A DNA stretch of 64,000 nt from Rhodobiaceae bacterium (GCA_020637855.1 JACKJR010000001.1:682001-746000); one strand, 5' to 3'; shown: positions 37,237-46,762, counted from the first letter of the stretch. Notes: a model not told the origin generated them from the letters alone. Numbers and translations: made by a program.

Positions 37237-38105
37237 GTTTCTTTCTGGAACGAACGCGCGGTTGCGAGGAATGCCTGCACCAGCTTGCCGCGGCTCCTCT
37301 CGCGAAGGCAGATCAGCGCTTCATCCATGCGCATCTCGGGAGCATCGATCTCGATGCGCGTGAGGCGCGGGTCCTGTCCGAACTCAGCTGCGCAGACGAA
37401 GCCGATGCCTCCGCCGGAGGCGACGATCTCGCGCACCGCCTCGCGCCCCTCCGCCTCTATTGCAGGTGTCAGCGACACGCCCGCTTGCGCAGCACCATCC
37501 TCCAGCATCTTGCGGGTGCGCGATCCCTGCTCGCGCATCACCAGGGGCAGGTCGGCCAATTCAGCAAAGCTCACTTTCTTCCGGCTGGCGATCGGATGGC
37601 TGTTCGCCGCGAAAGCGATGATCGGCGTCGAGTTGAGCGGCAGCACCTCGAAGTCTCGGGTTGCGGACATATCGCCGAGCACACCGATATCGGCGTCATA
37701 GTTGTAGAGGCTCTGGACGACGCTGTCGGAATTGCCGGCCCACACGATGACCTTCGCGCCGGGGAAACTCTCCCGGAACCGTCCAAGCACCTGCAGCAGG
37801 TGATGCGCGGCATCGGCAACGATCCGCAACGTGCCCGATCGCAGCGCCCGCGACTCGGTCAGCAGTTCCAGCGCCTGCTGCTCGTTGTCGAACAGCTTGC
37901 GCGTGATCACCAAGAGCTTTTCGCCCGCTTCCGTCAGCGTGACCTGCTTCTTGTGCCGGTTGAACAAGAGAACGTCATATTCTTCTTCCAGCTTGCGTAC
38001 CTGATCGGAGATCGCCGGTTGCGTTAGAAGCAGCTCTTCTGCGGCACGCGAAAACCCGCCGCAGACAGCCACGTAATGAAAGGCGCGAAGCTGGACGTAC
38101 CGCAT
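37227..38105 (-). CDS. LysR family transcriptional regulator
   Basis: A 292-residue LysR protein. The N-terminal winged helix (FHYVAVCGGFSRAAEELLLTQPAISDQVRKLEE) is followed by a periplasmic-binding-like sensor domain (about 90-290). ATG at 38105 is the first proper start. It is divergent from the NptA-like gene with a 117-nt spacer containing ATCATGATTCA, a possible T-N11-A type site. LysR proteins beside phnWX genes usually respond to 2-aminoethylphosphonate, so control of this locus is inferred. Confidence 0.93.
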   Translation of the reverse strand: MRYVQLRAFHYVAVCGGFSRAAEELLLTQPAISDQVRKLEEEYDVLLFNRHKKQVTLTEAGEKLLVITRKLFDNEQQALELLTESRALRSGTLRIVADAAHHLLQVLGRFRESFPGAKVIVWAGNSDSVVQSLYNYDADIGVLGDMSATRDFEVLPLNSTPIIAFAANSHPIASRKKVSFAELADLPLVMREQGSRTRKMLEDGAAQAGVSLTPAIEAEGREAVREIVASGGGIGFVCAAEFGQDPRLTRIEIDAPEMRMDEALICLRERSRGKLVQAFLATARSFQKETQS

Positions 38106-38222
38106 GGGCAAACCTTCCGGCTAACGATCGACGTCAACGATACAAATATCAGAACTAACGATTTGATTTATAATAGGCAAGCGCGCTGAAATCATGATTC
38201 AACGCATATCCGGAGCTTGTTG

Positions 38223-39887
38223 ATGCACCTTTCGCTCGTCGTCCTGCACTTGGCCGGAGCGGTCATGCTTTTGCTGTGGGCGGTGCGCATGGTGCGTACC
38301 GGCGTGGAGCGCGCTGCCGGAAGCAGCTTGCGCGATGCGCTGCGCAGCGCGCGTGCGGGCAGGCTGCAGGCCGCTGCCGCGGGGACGGTGCTTGCTGTGC
38401 TGCTGCAAAGCTCGACCGCGGTTGCGATGCTTGCTGCCGGCTTTGCCGCAAGCGGCATCCTGCCTGTCGTCACCGGGCTTTCCGCGCTGCTTGGCGCTGA
38501 TGTCGGTTCCGCGCTTGTCGTGCAGGTGTTGTCGTTCGATCTGTCCTGGCTGATGCCGGTGCTGCTGATCGCGGGGCCGGTTCTATTTCTCAAGTTCGAT
38601 TCGCGTTTGCTGAAGCAGATCGGCCGCATCCTGCTCGGCATTGCGCTGATCCTGCTTTCGTTACGGCTGATAGGCGAGGCGACGGAACCGCTGCGTCACA
38701 GCACGTTTCTGCCGCTCGCGATTCAGTACCTGCGTGGCGATTTCATCACCGCATTCGCGCTCGCCGCGGGTTTTGCCTGGCTGATCCACTCAAGCGTTGC
38801 CGCACTCCTGCTGTTTGCAGCCTTCGCCGCACAGGGCATGCTGCCGGTCGAAGTCGGCGTGGCCTTCGTTCTGGGGGCAAACCTCGGTGCCGGCGCCATT
38901 TCGGTCTGGCTGACGCGCAACGAACCCGCAATCGCCCGCCGGATACCGGTCGGAAACCTGTGCTTCCGCGCCACAGCTGCGGTTAGCGCGCTGCTGGCCT
39001 ATCAGATTTCACCATTCCCGCTCGATTTGCTGGGGGCAGGCGAAGCGCGGCAACTGATCAATTTCCATCTGTTGTTCAACGCCGTGCTGCTTGTCATCAG
39101 CCTCCCGCTGGCAGGCTATGCCGCCAGCCTGATGGAGCGCATCGTTCGTGACAGTGGCTCATCGGAAATTGAAGACCTGGCTTCGGTGCGTATCAGCGCG
39201 CTCGACCCCGGTGTGATCGCGCAGCCGAACCTGGCTCTTGCCAGTGCCACCCGTGAATTGTTGCGCATGGGCGAGACGGTAGAACAGATGTTGCGTCCGG
39301 TGATGGATGTTTTCGAAAGCGGCAATTCCGAACAGGTCGCCCGCGTCCGCAGCCTCGATCGTGAGGTCAATCGCGCACACACGGGCATCAAGCTGTTCAT
39401 CGCCAAGGTGAACAGTGGTCAGCTTTCCGAAGATGAAGCGCGGCGCGGCATCGAGCTCACCGACTTCGCGATCAATCTTGAACATATCGGTGACATCATC
39501 GCCAAGAACCTGATGCGTCTCGTTCAGGACAAGACCGACAAACGGCTTTCCTTCTCGCGCGAGGGCTGGAAGGAGATGAATGCTTTGCATGCGCGCGTCA
39601 TGGCCAATATGCAGCTCGCGCTGAACGTGCTTGTGTCGGAGGATCTGGAATCCGCCCGCCAGCTCGTGCGCGAGAAGGAGCTGATGCGCAAGCTGGAGCG
39701 CGACAGCCACCAGCGTCACCTTGCCCGCCTGCAATCGGGCATGGAGGAAAGCATCGCCACCAGCGACATCCACCTGGAAGTCGTGCGCGGACTGAAGGAG
39801 ATCAACTCGCTGCTGGTTACGGTGGCCTATCCGCTCTTGAGCCAGAGCGGGGATCTGCTGGAAAGCCGCCTTGCAGCATCGGCATGA
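38223..39887 (+). CDS. NptA-like Na+/phosphate transporter with C-terminal PhoU domain
   Basis: A 554-residue membrane protein. Two Na/Pi-cotransporter repeats with the QSSTA signature (VLLQSSTAVAMLAAGF, about 60-75, and a degenerate IHSSVAALLLFAA, about 183-195) are followed by a cytoplasmic PhoU-like helical domain (about 340-550). Start is ATG at 38223 with GGAG 7 nt upstream. It is likely co-regulated with phnW 142 nt downstream. C-P bond cleavage releases phosphate, so export of excess phosphate is a sensible role; uptake cannot be excluded. Confidence 0.92.
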   Translation: MHLSLVVLHLAGAVMLLLWAVRMVRTGVERAAGSSLRDALRSARAGRLQAAAAGTVLAVLLQSSTAVAMLAAGFAASGILPVVTGLSALLGADVGSALVVQVLSFDLSWLMPVLLIAGPVLFLKFDSRLLKQIGRILLGIALILLSLRLIGEATEPLRHSTFLPLAIQYLRGDFITAFALAAGFAWLIHSSVAALLLFAAFAAQGMLPVEVGVAFVLGANLGAGAISVWLTRNEPAIARRIPVGNLCFRATAAVSALLAYQISPFPLDLLGAGEARQLINFHLLFNAVLLVISLPLAGYAASLMERIVRDSGSSEIEDLASVRISALDPGVIAQPNLALASATRELLRMGETVEQMLRPVMDVFESGNSEQVARVRSLDREVNRAHTGIKLFIAKVNSGQLSEDEARRGIELTDFAINLEHIGDIIAKNLMRLVQDKTDKRLSFSREGWKEMNALHARVMANMQLALNVLVSEDLESARQLVREKELMRKLERDSHQRHLARLQSGMEESIATSDIHLEVVRGLKEINSLLVTVAYPLLSQSGDLLESRLAASA

Positions 39888-39914
39888 TGCATGCCGTATG
39901 ACAAAATAGATAAA

Positions 39915-39928
39915 ATTGATACATCAAT
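39915..39928. promoter_or_regulatory. Dyad ATTGAT-AC-ATCAAT upstream of phnW
   Basis: A perfect 6-bp inverted repeat with a 2-bp spacer in an AT-rich stretch about 100 nt before phnW. Candidate operator for the local regulator. Confidence 0.4.
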
Positions 39929-40029
39929 CTGAAATAACGATTTTACAGATAGTTCAGCGCATGGAACATGCTTCTTTATGACAACGGGCTCTGCCGTAAC
40001 GAAGGACGCCCGCGGGAAGGAAGCAGGAC

Positions 40030-41232
40030 ATGCGGGAAGACCCGAAAAGCGCATTTTCACGACCGTTTCCGGCACCTGAGCTGGGCGAACCCTATCTGCT
40101 GACGCCGGGCCCGCTGACCACGGCCATCGAAGTCAAGCAGGCGATGTTGCGCGATTGGGGCTCGTGGGATGGCGATTTCCGCGCCATGACCGCTGATCTG
40201 CGCCGCCGCCTGCTGGCGCTGATCGGTGACGAGGCCGGCGAGTACGACTGCGTGCCGATGCAGGGCAGCGGCACGTTCTGCGTCGAGGCGATGCTGGGTT
40301 CCTTTGTTCCAAGGGATGGCAAGGTGCTGGTGCTGGCCAACGGCGCCTATGGCCTGCGCGCTGCCGAGACGATGAAATATCTCGGCCGCGATTACACGCT
40401 GATCGACAAGGGCGATTACCTGCCGCCGCGTGGCGAGGAGGTCGGTGCCGCGCTCGATGCCGATCCGTCGATCACCCACGTGGTCGCCATTCACTGTGAG
40501 ACCAGTTCCGGCATCCTCAATCCGGTGGCGGAGATTTCGCAAGCGGTCTACGCGCGCGGCCGCAAGCTGCTGATCGATTCCATGAGCGCCTTTGGTGCGA
40601 TCCCGCTTGAAGTGAATACGATCCGTTACGAGGCGATGGTCTCGTCCGCCAACAAATGCATCGAGGGCGTCCCGGGCTTCGGCTTCGTTATCGCCAGGAA
40701 GGCCGAACTGGAAGCCGCCAGCGGGCGTAGCCACTCGCTCAGTCTCGATGTCCACGCCCAGTGGGCCTACATGAACAAGACCGGCCAGTGGCGCTTCACG
40801 CCGCCGACCCATGTGGTCGCCGCCTTCCTGAAGGCGCTCGAGATGCACGAGGAAGAGGGCGGCGTGAAGGGCAGGGGCGCGCGCTATGCGGTGAACCGCG
40901 ATACGCTCGTTTCGGGCATGCGCGAACTCGGTTTCGAAACACTGCTCGATGACCGCTGGCTGTCGCCGATCATCGTCACATTTTTCAACCCGGCCCATCC
41001 CGCCTTCTCGTTCGGGGCGTTCTACGACCTGATGAAGGCCAAGGGCTTCATCATCTATCCCGGCAAACTGACGGTAGTGGATAGTTTCCGTGTCGGCTGC
41101 ATCGGCCGCATGGATGAACACGTCATGCGCCGCGTCGTGGCCGCCGCCGGCGAGTGCCTTGCCGAAATGGGTGTCGGCAGCGCCGCCCCGCCCGAAGCCG
41201 CGATTGCCGAACGCGCGCGGCTTGCCGCCTGA
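40030..41232 (+). CDS. phnW: 2-aminoethylphosphonate:pyruvate transaminase
   Basis: A 400-residue fold-type I PLP enzyme with YLLTPGPLTT at the N-terminus, MQGSGTFCVEAMLGS, LLIDSMSAFGAIP and the PLP Lys209 in SSANKCIEGVPGFGF, all typical of PhnW. It converts 2-aminoethylphosphonate and pyruvate to phosphonoacetaldehyde and alanine. ATG at 40030 has AGGA close upstream and AAGGAAG further. About 30 residues at each end extend beyond the short PhnW form. It is followed after 77 nt by phnX. Confidence 0.96.
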   Translation: MREDPKSAFSRPFPAPELGEPYLLTPGPLTTAIEVKQAMLRDWGSWDGDFRAMTADLRRRLLALIGDEAGEYDCVPMQGSGTFCVEAMLGSFVPRDGKVLVLANGAYGLRAAETMKYLGRDYTLIDKGDYLPPRGEEVGAALDADPSITHVVAIHCETSSGILNPVAEISQAVYARGRKLLIDSMSAFGAIPLEVNTIRYEAMVSSANKCIEGVPGFGFVIARKAELEAASGRSHSLSLDVHAQWAYMNKTGQWRFTPPTHVVAAFLKALEMHEEEGGVKGRGARYAVNRDTLVSGMRELGFETLLDDRWLSPIIVTFFNPAHPAFSFGAFYDLMKAKGFIIYPGKLTVVDSFRVGCIGRMDEHVMRRVVAAAGECLAEMGVGSAAPPEAAIAERARLAA

Positions 41233-41309
41233 GGTTTACTCACGATACCAGCCGGATCCCATTTCGCGTCACCATCGCTGGCGCAATCAAAACCACACAG
41301 GAGAAACGC

Positions 41310-42149
41310 ATGTCCGAATTCGTCTATTCCCGGTCCTATCGCGGCAAGGTCAAGGCCGTCATCCTCGATTGGAGCGGCACCACGGCGGATGCCTATGTCG
41401 TGGCGCCGGCAGTCGTTTTCGTGGATGTGTTCAAAAAACACGGCGTGGAGATATCCATGGCCGAGGCGCGCGGTCCGATGGGTTTGCGCAAGGACCTGCA
41501 CATCAAGGCGCTGACCGAAGTGCCGGCGATCCGTGAACGCTGGAAGGGCGTACATGGCAAATACCCCGGCCAGGCCGAGGTGGACGCGATGTTCGCCGAT
41601 TTCGTGCCGATGCAGCTCGATTGCCTGCGCAAGTATACAGGGCTCCTGCCCGGAGTTGCGGAAGTCACCCAGCGCCTGCAAAAGGCCGGCATCAAGATCG
41701 GCAGCACAACGGGGTTCACCCGCTCCATGGTCGATATTCTCGAGGAAGAAGCGGCCAAGCAGGGTTACAGGCCGGATTCATCTGTTGCCGGAGACGAGGT
41801 CATTCACGGCGCGCGACCCGGTCCGTTTATGGTGTTCAAGAACCTCGACAACCTCGGCATCTATCCCGTGCAGTCGGTCATCAAAGTGGATGACACCACG
41901 TCCGGCGTCGGCGAGGCGCTCAATGCCGGTTGCTGGGGCATCGGCGTGGCGCGCTATTCCAACTATATGGACATGGATACCCCCGACCAGGACAAATCGC
42001 TGCCGGCGGAGGAAATCCAGCGACGTCTTGAGGCAACCCGTGAGATCCTGCGCAAGGCCGGTGCCCACTACGTCATCGATTCCATTGCCGACATCGAGCC
42101 GGTGATCGAGGACATCAACGCCCGGCTTGCCCGCGGCGAGAAGCCATGA
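41310..42149 (+). CDS. phnX: Phosphonoacetaldehyde hydrolase (phosphonatase)
   Basis: A 279-residue HAD enzyme with nucleophile Asp20 in LDWSGTTAD and the Schiff-base Lys61 in MGLRKDLHI of the cap, the two residues that define phosphonatases. Motif IV is VIKVDDTTSG. It cleaves phosphonoacetaldehyde to acetaldehyde and phosphate. ATG at 41310 has AGGAG 6 nt upstream; the longer open frame to 41154 is within phnW and rejected. It overlaps the next gene by 4 nt. Confidence 0.97.
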   Translation: MSEFVYSRSYRGKVKAVILDWSGTTADAYVVAPAVVFVDVFKKHGVEISMAEARGPMGLRKDLHIKALTEVPAIRERWKGVHGKYPGQAEVDAMFADFVPMQLDCLRKYTGLLPGVAEVTQRLQKAGIKIGSTTGFTRSMVDILEEEAAKQGYRPDSSVAGDEVIHGARPGPFMVFKNLDNLGIYPVQSVIKVDDTTSGVGEALNAGCWGIGVARYSNYMDMDTPDQDKSLPAEEIQRRLEATREILRKAGAHYVIDSIADIEPVIEDINARLARGEKP

Positions 42150-43516
42150 GCCGATCGGACATTCGCATCGTCCACACGGAGGGTGAGTCCAACACCTCTG
42201 CCGCGCGCAAGAGGTGGCTGGAGCAGAACAGCGATCCCGCAACCGCCGAACTGACCCGGCGCGATGCGGACGTCTTCCTGCACCAGAGCCTGTCGAGCCC
42301 GTGCGTCTCCGCAATCGTCAAGGCGGAAGGTATCTGGATCGAGGATGCCGGCGGACGCCGCTTCATGGATTTCCACGGCAACTCGGTCCATCACATCGGC
42401 TACGCCCATCCCCGTCTGGTTGCCGCGATCAAGCAGCAACTGGAGAGTTTAAGCTTCTCGCCGCGCCGCTTCACCTGCGAACCGGCTGTCGAGCTTGCCG
42501 AGACGCTCGCCGATCTTGCGCCGGGGGATTTGGGCAAGTGCCTGTTCACCACCGGCGGATCGGATGCCAACGAGGTGGCGCTGAAGATCGCCCGCGCCGC
42601 GACGGGCCGCTTCAAGACGCTGTCGTTCTGGGATGCGTTTCACGGGGCAGGCTTCGGTGCGGCAAGCGTCGGTGGTGAGGCGACGTTCCGCTCCGGTATC
42701 GCCGGCCCGCTGCTGCCGGGCGCCGAGCACGTCGCGCCGTTCCATTGCTATCGCTGCCCCTACGGACATCCCGGTCCCGACACCTGCGGCATCGCCTGCG
42801 CCAATATGGTCGAATACGCCCTTGAGAAGGAAGGCGACATCGCCGCCGTCATCGCCGAGCCGATGCGCGCGACGCCGGTGCCGCCGCCGCCGGGCTTCTG
42901 GAGAAAGGTACGCGAAGCCTGTGACCGTCATGGCGCGTTGCTCATCTTCGACGAAATCCCCACCGGCCTTGGCAAGACGGGGAAATTCTTCGCCTGCGAG
43001 CATGACGACGTTACGCCGGATATCCTCGTGCTCGGCAAGGCACTGGGCGGCGGCATCCTGCCGATTGCCTCCGTCATCGCCCGCCGCGATCTCGATGTCG
43101 CCGGCGACTACGCGATCGGCCACTACACTCACGAGAAGAACCCGGTTACGGCCCGTGCAGCCCTGACCACCATCGCCATCATCCGCGAGGAAGGGCTGGT
43201 GGAGCGTTCAGCCGAGCTCGGTGAAATGGCCATGACCCGGCTAAGGGACTTTGCAGCAAAGTCGCCCATCGTTGGCGATGTGCGCGGGCGCGGCCTGATG
43301 TTCGGTGTCGAGATCGTCACCGACAAGCAGACGCGCGAACCCGGCAACGATCTCGCCGAGCAGATCTATTACCGCTGCCTCGATGCCGGTCTCAGCTTCA
43401 AGATCAGCCAGGGCTGCGTCCTGACCTTGTCGCCGCCGCTGGTCATTTCCTGCCAGGAACTCGACCGCGCGCTCGATATCGTCGAGGACGCGATCCAGGC
43501 GGTCACCCCTGCATGA
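42146..43516 (+). CDS. pbfA: PbfA-like class III PLP enzyme (1-hydroxy-2-aminoethylphosphonate ammonia-lyase-like)
   Basis: A 456-residue class III aminotransferase-fold protein with IFDEIPTGLGKTGKFF, PLP Lys in LVLGKALGGG and a distinctive HYTHEKNPVTARAAL in place of the common GGNP string. A Cys-rich segment (FHCYRCPYGHPGPDTCGIAC, about 203-222) is also typical of the group found beside phnX. PbfA enzymes eliminate ammonia from (R)-1-hydroxy-2-aminoethylphosphonate to give phosphonoacetaldehyde, which PhnX can take over. Both ends overlap neighbours by 4 nt (ATGA), so it is coupled to phnX and the dehydrogenase gene. An ordinary transaminase activity is the alternative. Confidence 0.82.
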   Translation: MSRSDIRIVHTEGESNTSAARKRWLEQNSDPATAELTRRDADVFLHQSLSSPCVSAIVKAEGIWIEDAGGRRFMDFHGNSVHHIGYAHPRLVAAIKQQLESLSFSPRRFTCEPAVELAETLADLAPGDLGKCLFTTGGSDANEVALKIARAATGRFKTLSFWDAFHGAGFGAASVGGEATFRSGIAGPLLPGAEHVAPFHCYRCPYGHPGPDTCGIACANMVEYALEKEGDIAAVIAEPMRATPVPPPPGFWRKVREACDRHGALLIFDEIPTGLGKTGKFFACEHDDVTPDILVLGKALGGGILPIASVIARRDLDVAGDYAIGHYTHEKNPVTARAALTTIAIIREEGLVERSAELGEMAMTRLRDFAAKSPIVGDVRGRGLMFGVEIVTDKQTREPGNDLAEQIYYRCLDAGLSFKISQGCVLTLSPPLVISCQELDRALDIVEDAIQAVTPA

Positions 43517-44526
43517 AGATCGTCCGGACCGACCGCGAACTCGAATGCCCGCATGTCGACGCGGTGCTGCGCGAGAGGGGACACGATCTCGTCCTGCTGC
43601 CCGACGGCATCGGCGAGGACGAACTGGTTGAGGCGACCCGCGACGCCGACCTGATCCTGATGTGCTACACGCCGGTCACCGTGCGGGTGATCGAAGGCGC
43701 GAAGCAATTGCGGGCCATCGTCAAATACGGCGTCGGCATCGACGCCATCGACATCGACGCGGCCAAGACGCACCGCGTGCCCGTGGTCAACGTGCCCGAA
43801 TATGCCGAGGAGACGGTGGCCGAAGGCGCTTTCGCGCTGATGATCGCACTCGCCAAGAAACTGGTTCCCCTCGACCGCACCATGCACCGCGACGGTTGGG
43901 CCTGGCCGCAGCAGGCATGGCTCACCAATGATATTGCCGGCAAGACGCTGGGCCTCGTCGGCGTCGGGCGCATCGGCCGCTCGATGGCGCGCATGGCGGG
44001 GCAGGGCTTCCGCGCCCGTGTGCTCGGCTACGACCCGAACGTCACGGCGGATACGATGCGTGCCCTTGGCGTCGAGAAGGTCGATGACCTGCACGCGATG
44101 CTCAAGCAATGCGATCTGGTTTCGGTCCACTGCACGCTGTCGGATCAGACGCGCCACCTGATTGGAGCATCAGAATTCGCGGCGATGAAGCCTTCGGCAA
44201 TCTTCATCAACGTTTCGCGCGGCGCGCTGGTCGACGAGATTGCGCTTCTGATCGCGTTGAAGGAAAAGCGCATCGCTGGTGCCGGGCTCGATGTCTTTTC
44301 TCAGGAGCCGCTGGCGTTGGAAGGCCACCCTCTGAGCGACTTGTTCGGCATGGACAACGTGATCCTGATGCCGCATCTGACCTTCTACACCCATGAAGCC
44401 ATGCGGCGCCTTGAAGACGAAACGCTGGAGCGCTGTTTCGAGGCGCTGGAAGGCCGGCCCGTTCTCGTCAAATCGAAAGACCCCCGCCTCACTTCGCAAA
44501 CCCATGGCGTGACCTTCACACCCTGA
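43513..44526 (+). CDS. D-isomer-specific 2-hydroxyacid dehydrogenase
   Basis: A 337-residue NAD(P)-dependent dehydrogenase with GLVGVGRIGRSMA (dinucleotide loop), catalytic Arg in NVSRGALVDE, Glu in DVFSQEPL and His in MPHLTFYTHEAM. It interconverts a 2-oxo acid and a D-2-hydroxy acid. It is translationally coupled to the PbfA-like gene, which points to a phosphonate-related substrate or to handling of pyruvate/hydroxy acid linked to PhnW; the true substrate is unknown. Confidence 0.93.
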   Translation: MKIVRTDRELECPHVDAVLRERGHDLVLLPDGIGEDELVEATRDADLILMCYTPVTVRVIEGAKQLRAIVKYGVGIDAIDIDAAKTHRVPVVNVPEYAEETVAEGAFALMIALAKKLVPLDRTMHRDGWAWPQQAWLTNDIAGKTLGLVGVGRIGRSMARMAGQGFRARVLGYDPNVTADTMRALGVEKVDDLHAMLKQCDLVSVHCTLSDQTRHLIGASEFAAMKPSAIFINVSRGALVDEIALLIALKEKRIAGAGLDVFSQEPLALEGHPLSDLFGMDNVILMPHLTFYTHEAMRRLEDETLERCFEALEGRPVLVKSKDPRLTSQTHGVTFTP

Positions 44527-44566
44527 CGCAGCACCCCGCCGCATACGCGGCAACAGGACCAAACCC

Positions 44567-45406
44567 TTGTCGCTTTTCGCACTCTCGATCGTTCTCATCG
44601 CCGCGTTCCTGCACGCGTTGTGGAACGCATTGGTCAAGGGATCCTCCGACAAGGCCATCATGCTGGCGGGCGTCGCCGCAGCCCATTCGGTGTTCGGCGC
44701 TGTAGCGATCTTTTTCGTTGCCGTGCCCGATCCGGCGAGCTGGCCATATCTCATCGCTTCGATCGTCATTCACTATGGCTATTACGCCCTGCTGTTCCAG
44801 GCTTATCGTTTCGGCGACCTGTCGCAGGTCTATCCGATCTCGCGCGGCATGGCGCCGGCGCTGGTTGCCTTCGGCGCATTTCTCGTCATTGGCGAGACCA
44901 TGCCTGTTGCGGGCATCGCCGGTCTTGTCGCCGTGTCGCTCGGCATTTGCATGCTGGCGCTGCTGCGCGGTGCCGCCAACGCGGACAGGCGCGCCGTATA
45001 CGTCGCTCTGGTGCTTGGCTGCACAATCGCGATCTATTCGGTGGTCGATGGCATCGGCATCCGCAGTGCCGTCAGCACGCTCGGTTATATTGCCTGGCTC
45101 AGTTTTTCCGAAATTCCCATCACGGCATGGGTGCTTTATGGCCGCTGGCGCAGGCGCGAGCCCTTTCCGAAGAAGAGGTTTGCAAAGGGCATGGTCGGCG
45201 GTCTGTTCTCGATCTTTGCATACGGGATTGCGCTTTATGCGGCCACCATTGCACCGCTGGGTGCGGTGTCGGCGGTGCGAGAATCGAGCGTCATCATCGC
45301 GGCGTTGATCGGTCTGGTTGTGTTCCGCGAACGCCCCTGGATCGGCCGGCTTATCGCTGCGGGAATAGTGGCCGCGGGCGTAATCCTGCTTGCCATTTCC
45401 GAGTGA
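44567..45406 (+). CDS. EamA/DMT family membrane transporter
   Basis: A 279-residue protein of ten hydrophobic helices in two EamA repeats, with HALWNALVKGSSDK after helix 1 and a closing RESSVIIAALIGLVVFRERP block typical of drug/metabolite exporters. No ATG occurs before residue 32; the TTG at 44567 has AGGA 8 nt upstream and gives the full first helix. It lies 40 nt after the dehydrogenase gene. It may export an amino acid by-product such as alanine (inference). Confidence 0.88.
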   Translation: MSLFALSIVLIAAFLHALWNALVKGSSDKAIMLAGVAAAHSVFGAVAIFFVAVPDPASWPYLIASIVIHYGYYALLFQAYRFGDLSQVYPISRGMAPALVAFGAFLVIGETMPVAGIAGLVAVSLGICMLALLRGAANADRRAVYVALVLGCTIAIYSVVDGIGIRSAVSTLGYIAWLSFSEIPITAWVLYGRWRRREPFPKKRFAKGMVGGLFSIFAYGIALYAATIAPLGAVSAVRESSVIIAALIGLVVFRERPWIGRLIAAGIVAAGVILLAISE

Positions 45407-45430
45407 TGAAAAGATTCATCGATTGAATCG
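45405..45430. promoter_or_regulatory. Paired AT-rich dyads at the end of the EamA gene
   Basis: GATGAA-AAGA-TTCATC (45405-45420) is followed directly by CGATTGAATCG (45420-45430). The second contains TGAATC, as in the triplet at 36394-36441. Candidate operator for the downstream transporter operon, or a weak terminator. Confidence 0.4.
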
Positions 45431-45508
45431 ATCCAACCATAAATGGAATAGATTTTACTTATTCAGGGCCGATTTCCACTATTCTTGCCGGAAGAGCCAG
45501 TCCGGTCG

Positions 45509-45536
45509 TGTGACAGACGTTCAAACGGCTGTCACA
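45509..45536. promoter_or_regulatory. Dyad TGTGACAG-N12-CTGTCACA upstream of phnS
   Basis: A perfect 8-bp inverted repeat about 105 nt before the phnS start. CTGTCAC is also the half-site of alphaproteobacterial Pho boxes, and CATTATAT follows 5 nt downstream like a -10 region. The expected direct repeat of the half-site is not clear, so PhoB control is only a possibility. Confidence 0.45.
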
Positions 45537-45640
45537 TACCCATTATATCCGGGCGTGGTTGGGGGAGCCGGTTGCCCGCCGGAATTGTCCTCCAGCCTCT
45601 CTCGCCGCAACTGCAACAAGCAGACCAGGGGAAAGCGTCA

Positions 45641-46663
45641 ATGACCCGCAAGCTGACACTGATCGCCGGCGTGTTCGCCGCCGCATTGAATTCCTCGGTG
45701 GCCTTCGCCGCCACCGAGCTGACCGTCTACACGGCGGTCGAGGCCGAAGACCTCAAGCGCTACGCCGAGATGTTCAACAAGGATCATCCCGACATCACCA
45801 TCAACTGGGTTCGCGACTCCACCGGCGTCGTGACCGCCAAGCTTCTGGCGGAGAAGAACAACCCGCAGGCCGATGTCGTCTGGGGTCTTGCTGCAACCTC
45901 GCTGCTGCTGCTCAAGACCGAAGGCATGCTTGAGCCTTACGCGCCCGCAGGCGTGGACAAGCTCGATTCCAAGTTCGTCGACAAATCCAACCCGCCCGCA
46001 TGGGTCGGCATGGATGCATGGGTTGCCTCGGTTTGCGTGAACACGGTCGAAGCCGAGAAGCTCGGTCTGCCGATGCCCGCATCCTGGAAGGACCTCACCA
46101 AGGAGGTCTACAAGGGCCACGTGGTGATGCCGAACCCGGCGTCTTCGGGCACGGGCTTCCTCGACGTTTCCAGCTGGCTGCAGATGTTCGGCAAGGACGA
46201 GGGGTGGAAGTTCATGGACGCGCTCCATGAGAACATTGCCGCCTATACCCACTCCGGCTCCAAGCCCTGCAAGATGGCCGCCGCTGGCGAAATCCCGATT
46301 GGCGTGTCCTTCGCTTTCCGCGGCGCCAAGTCCAAGGCCGATGGTGCGCCCATCGAGATCATCGTTCCTTCCGAGGGCGTGGGCTGGGATATGGAAGCAA
46401 CCGCCATCGTTGCCGGCACCTCCAAGCTCGAAGCAGCAAAGACGCTGGTTGACTGGTCGATCACCAAGACCGCCAACGAGATGTACAACACCGGTTATGC
46501 CGTTGTTGCCATGCCGGGCGTCGCCAAGCCGGTCAAGTTCTTCCCGGAAAACCTGACCGAGAAGATGATCGACAACGACTTTGAGTTTGCGGCGAACAAT
46601 CGTGCCGCTATTCTCGAGGAATGGGCCAAGCGCTACGACTCCAAGTCCGAGCCAAAGGGCTGA
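45641..46663 (+). CDS. phnS: 2-aminoethylphosphonate ABC transporter, periplasmic binding protein (PhnS-like)
   Basis: A 340-residue precursor with a signal peptide ending in VAFA and a mature type-2 periplasmic binding fold of the iron/AEP class (ELTVYTAVEAEDLKRYAEMF, VVWGLAATSL, MPNPASSGTGFLD). The family is the putative 2-aminoethylphosphonate-binding group, distinct from ferric-ion binders, which use Tyr-Tyr. ATG at 45641 has AGGGGAAAG upstream; earlier in-frame starts are rejected because they precede the signal peptide. It leads the transporter operon. Confidence 0.92.
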   Translation: MTRKLTLIAGVFAAALNSSVAFAATELTVYTAVEAEDLKRYAEMFNKDHPDITINWVRDSTGVVTAKLLAEKNNPQADVVWGLAATSLLLLKTEGMLEPYAPAGVDKLDSKFVDKSNPPAWVGMDAWVASVCVNTVEAEKLGLPMPASWKDLTKEVYKGHVVMPNPASSGTGFLDVSSWLQMFGKDEGWKFMDALHENIAAYTHSGSKPCKMAAAGEIPIGVSFAFRGAKSKADGAPIEIIVPSEGVGWDMEATAIVAGTSKLEAAKTLVDWSITKTANEMYNTGYAVVAMPGVAKPVKFFPENLTEKMIDNDFEFAANNRAAILEEWAKRYDSKSEPKG

Positions 46664-46707
46664 TAACGATCCGGGCAATAATCGGATTGTTCGGCTGACA
46701 TGATGTA

Positions 46708-46735
46708 GGGCGCCGTGGCTACCGCCGCGGCGCCC
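46708..46735 (+). promoter_or_regulatory. Intercistronic stem-loop between phnS and phnT
   Basis: GGGCGCCG pairs with CGGCGCCC around a 12-nt loop, with no T run after it. Such structures often protect the upstream binding-protein message and lower expression of the downstream genes. Confidence 0.6.
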
Positions 46736-46762
46736 GATCAATGAAATGGGGCTGGCAACGAC

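Noticed and set aside
45638..46741. 367-codon minus-strand open frame
   Set aside because: Antisense to the phnS gene; product has no signal, domain or plausible start context.
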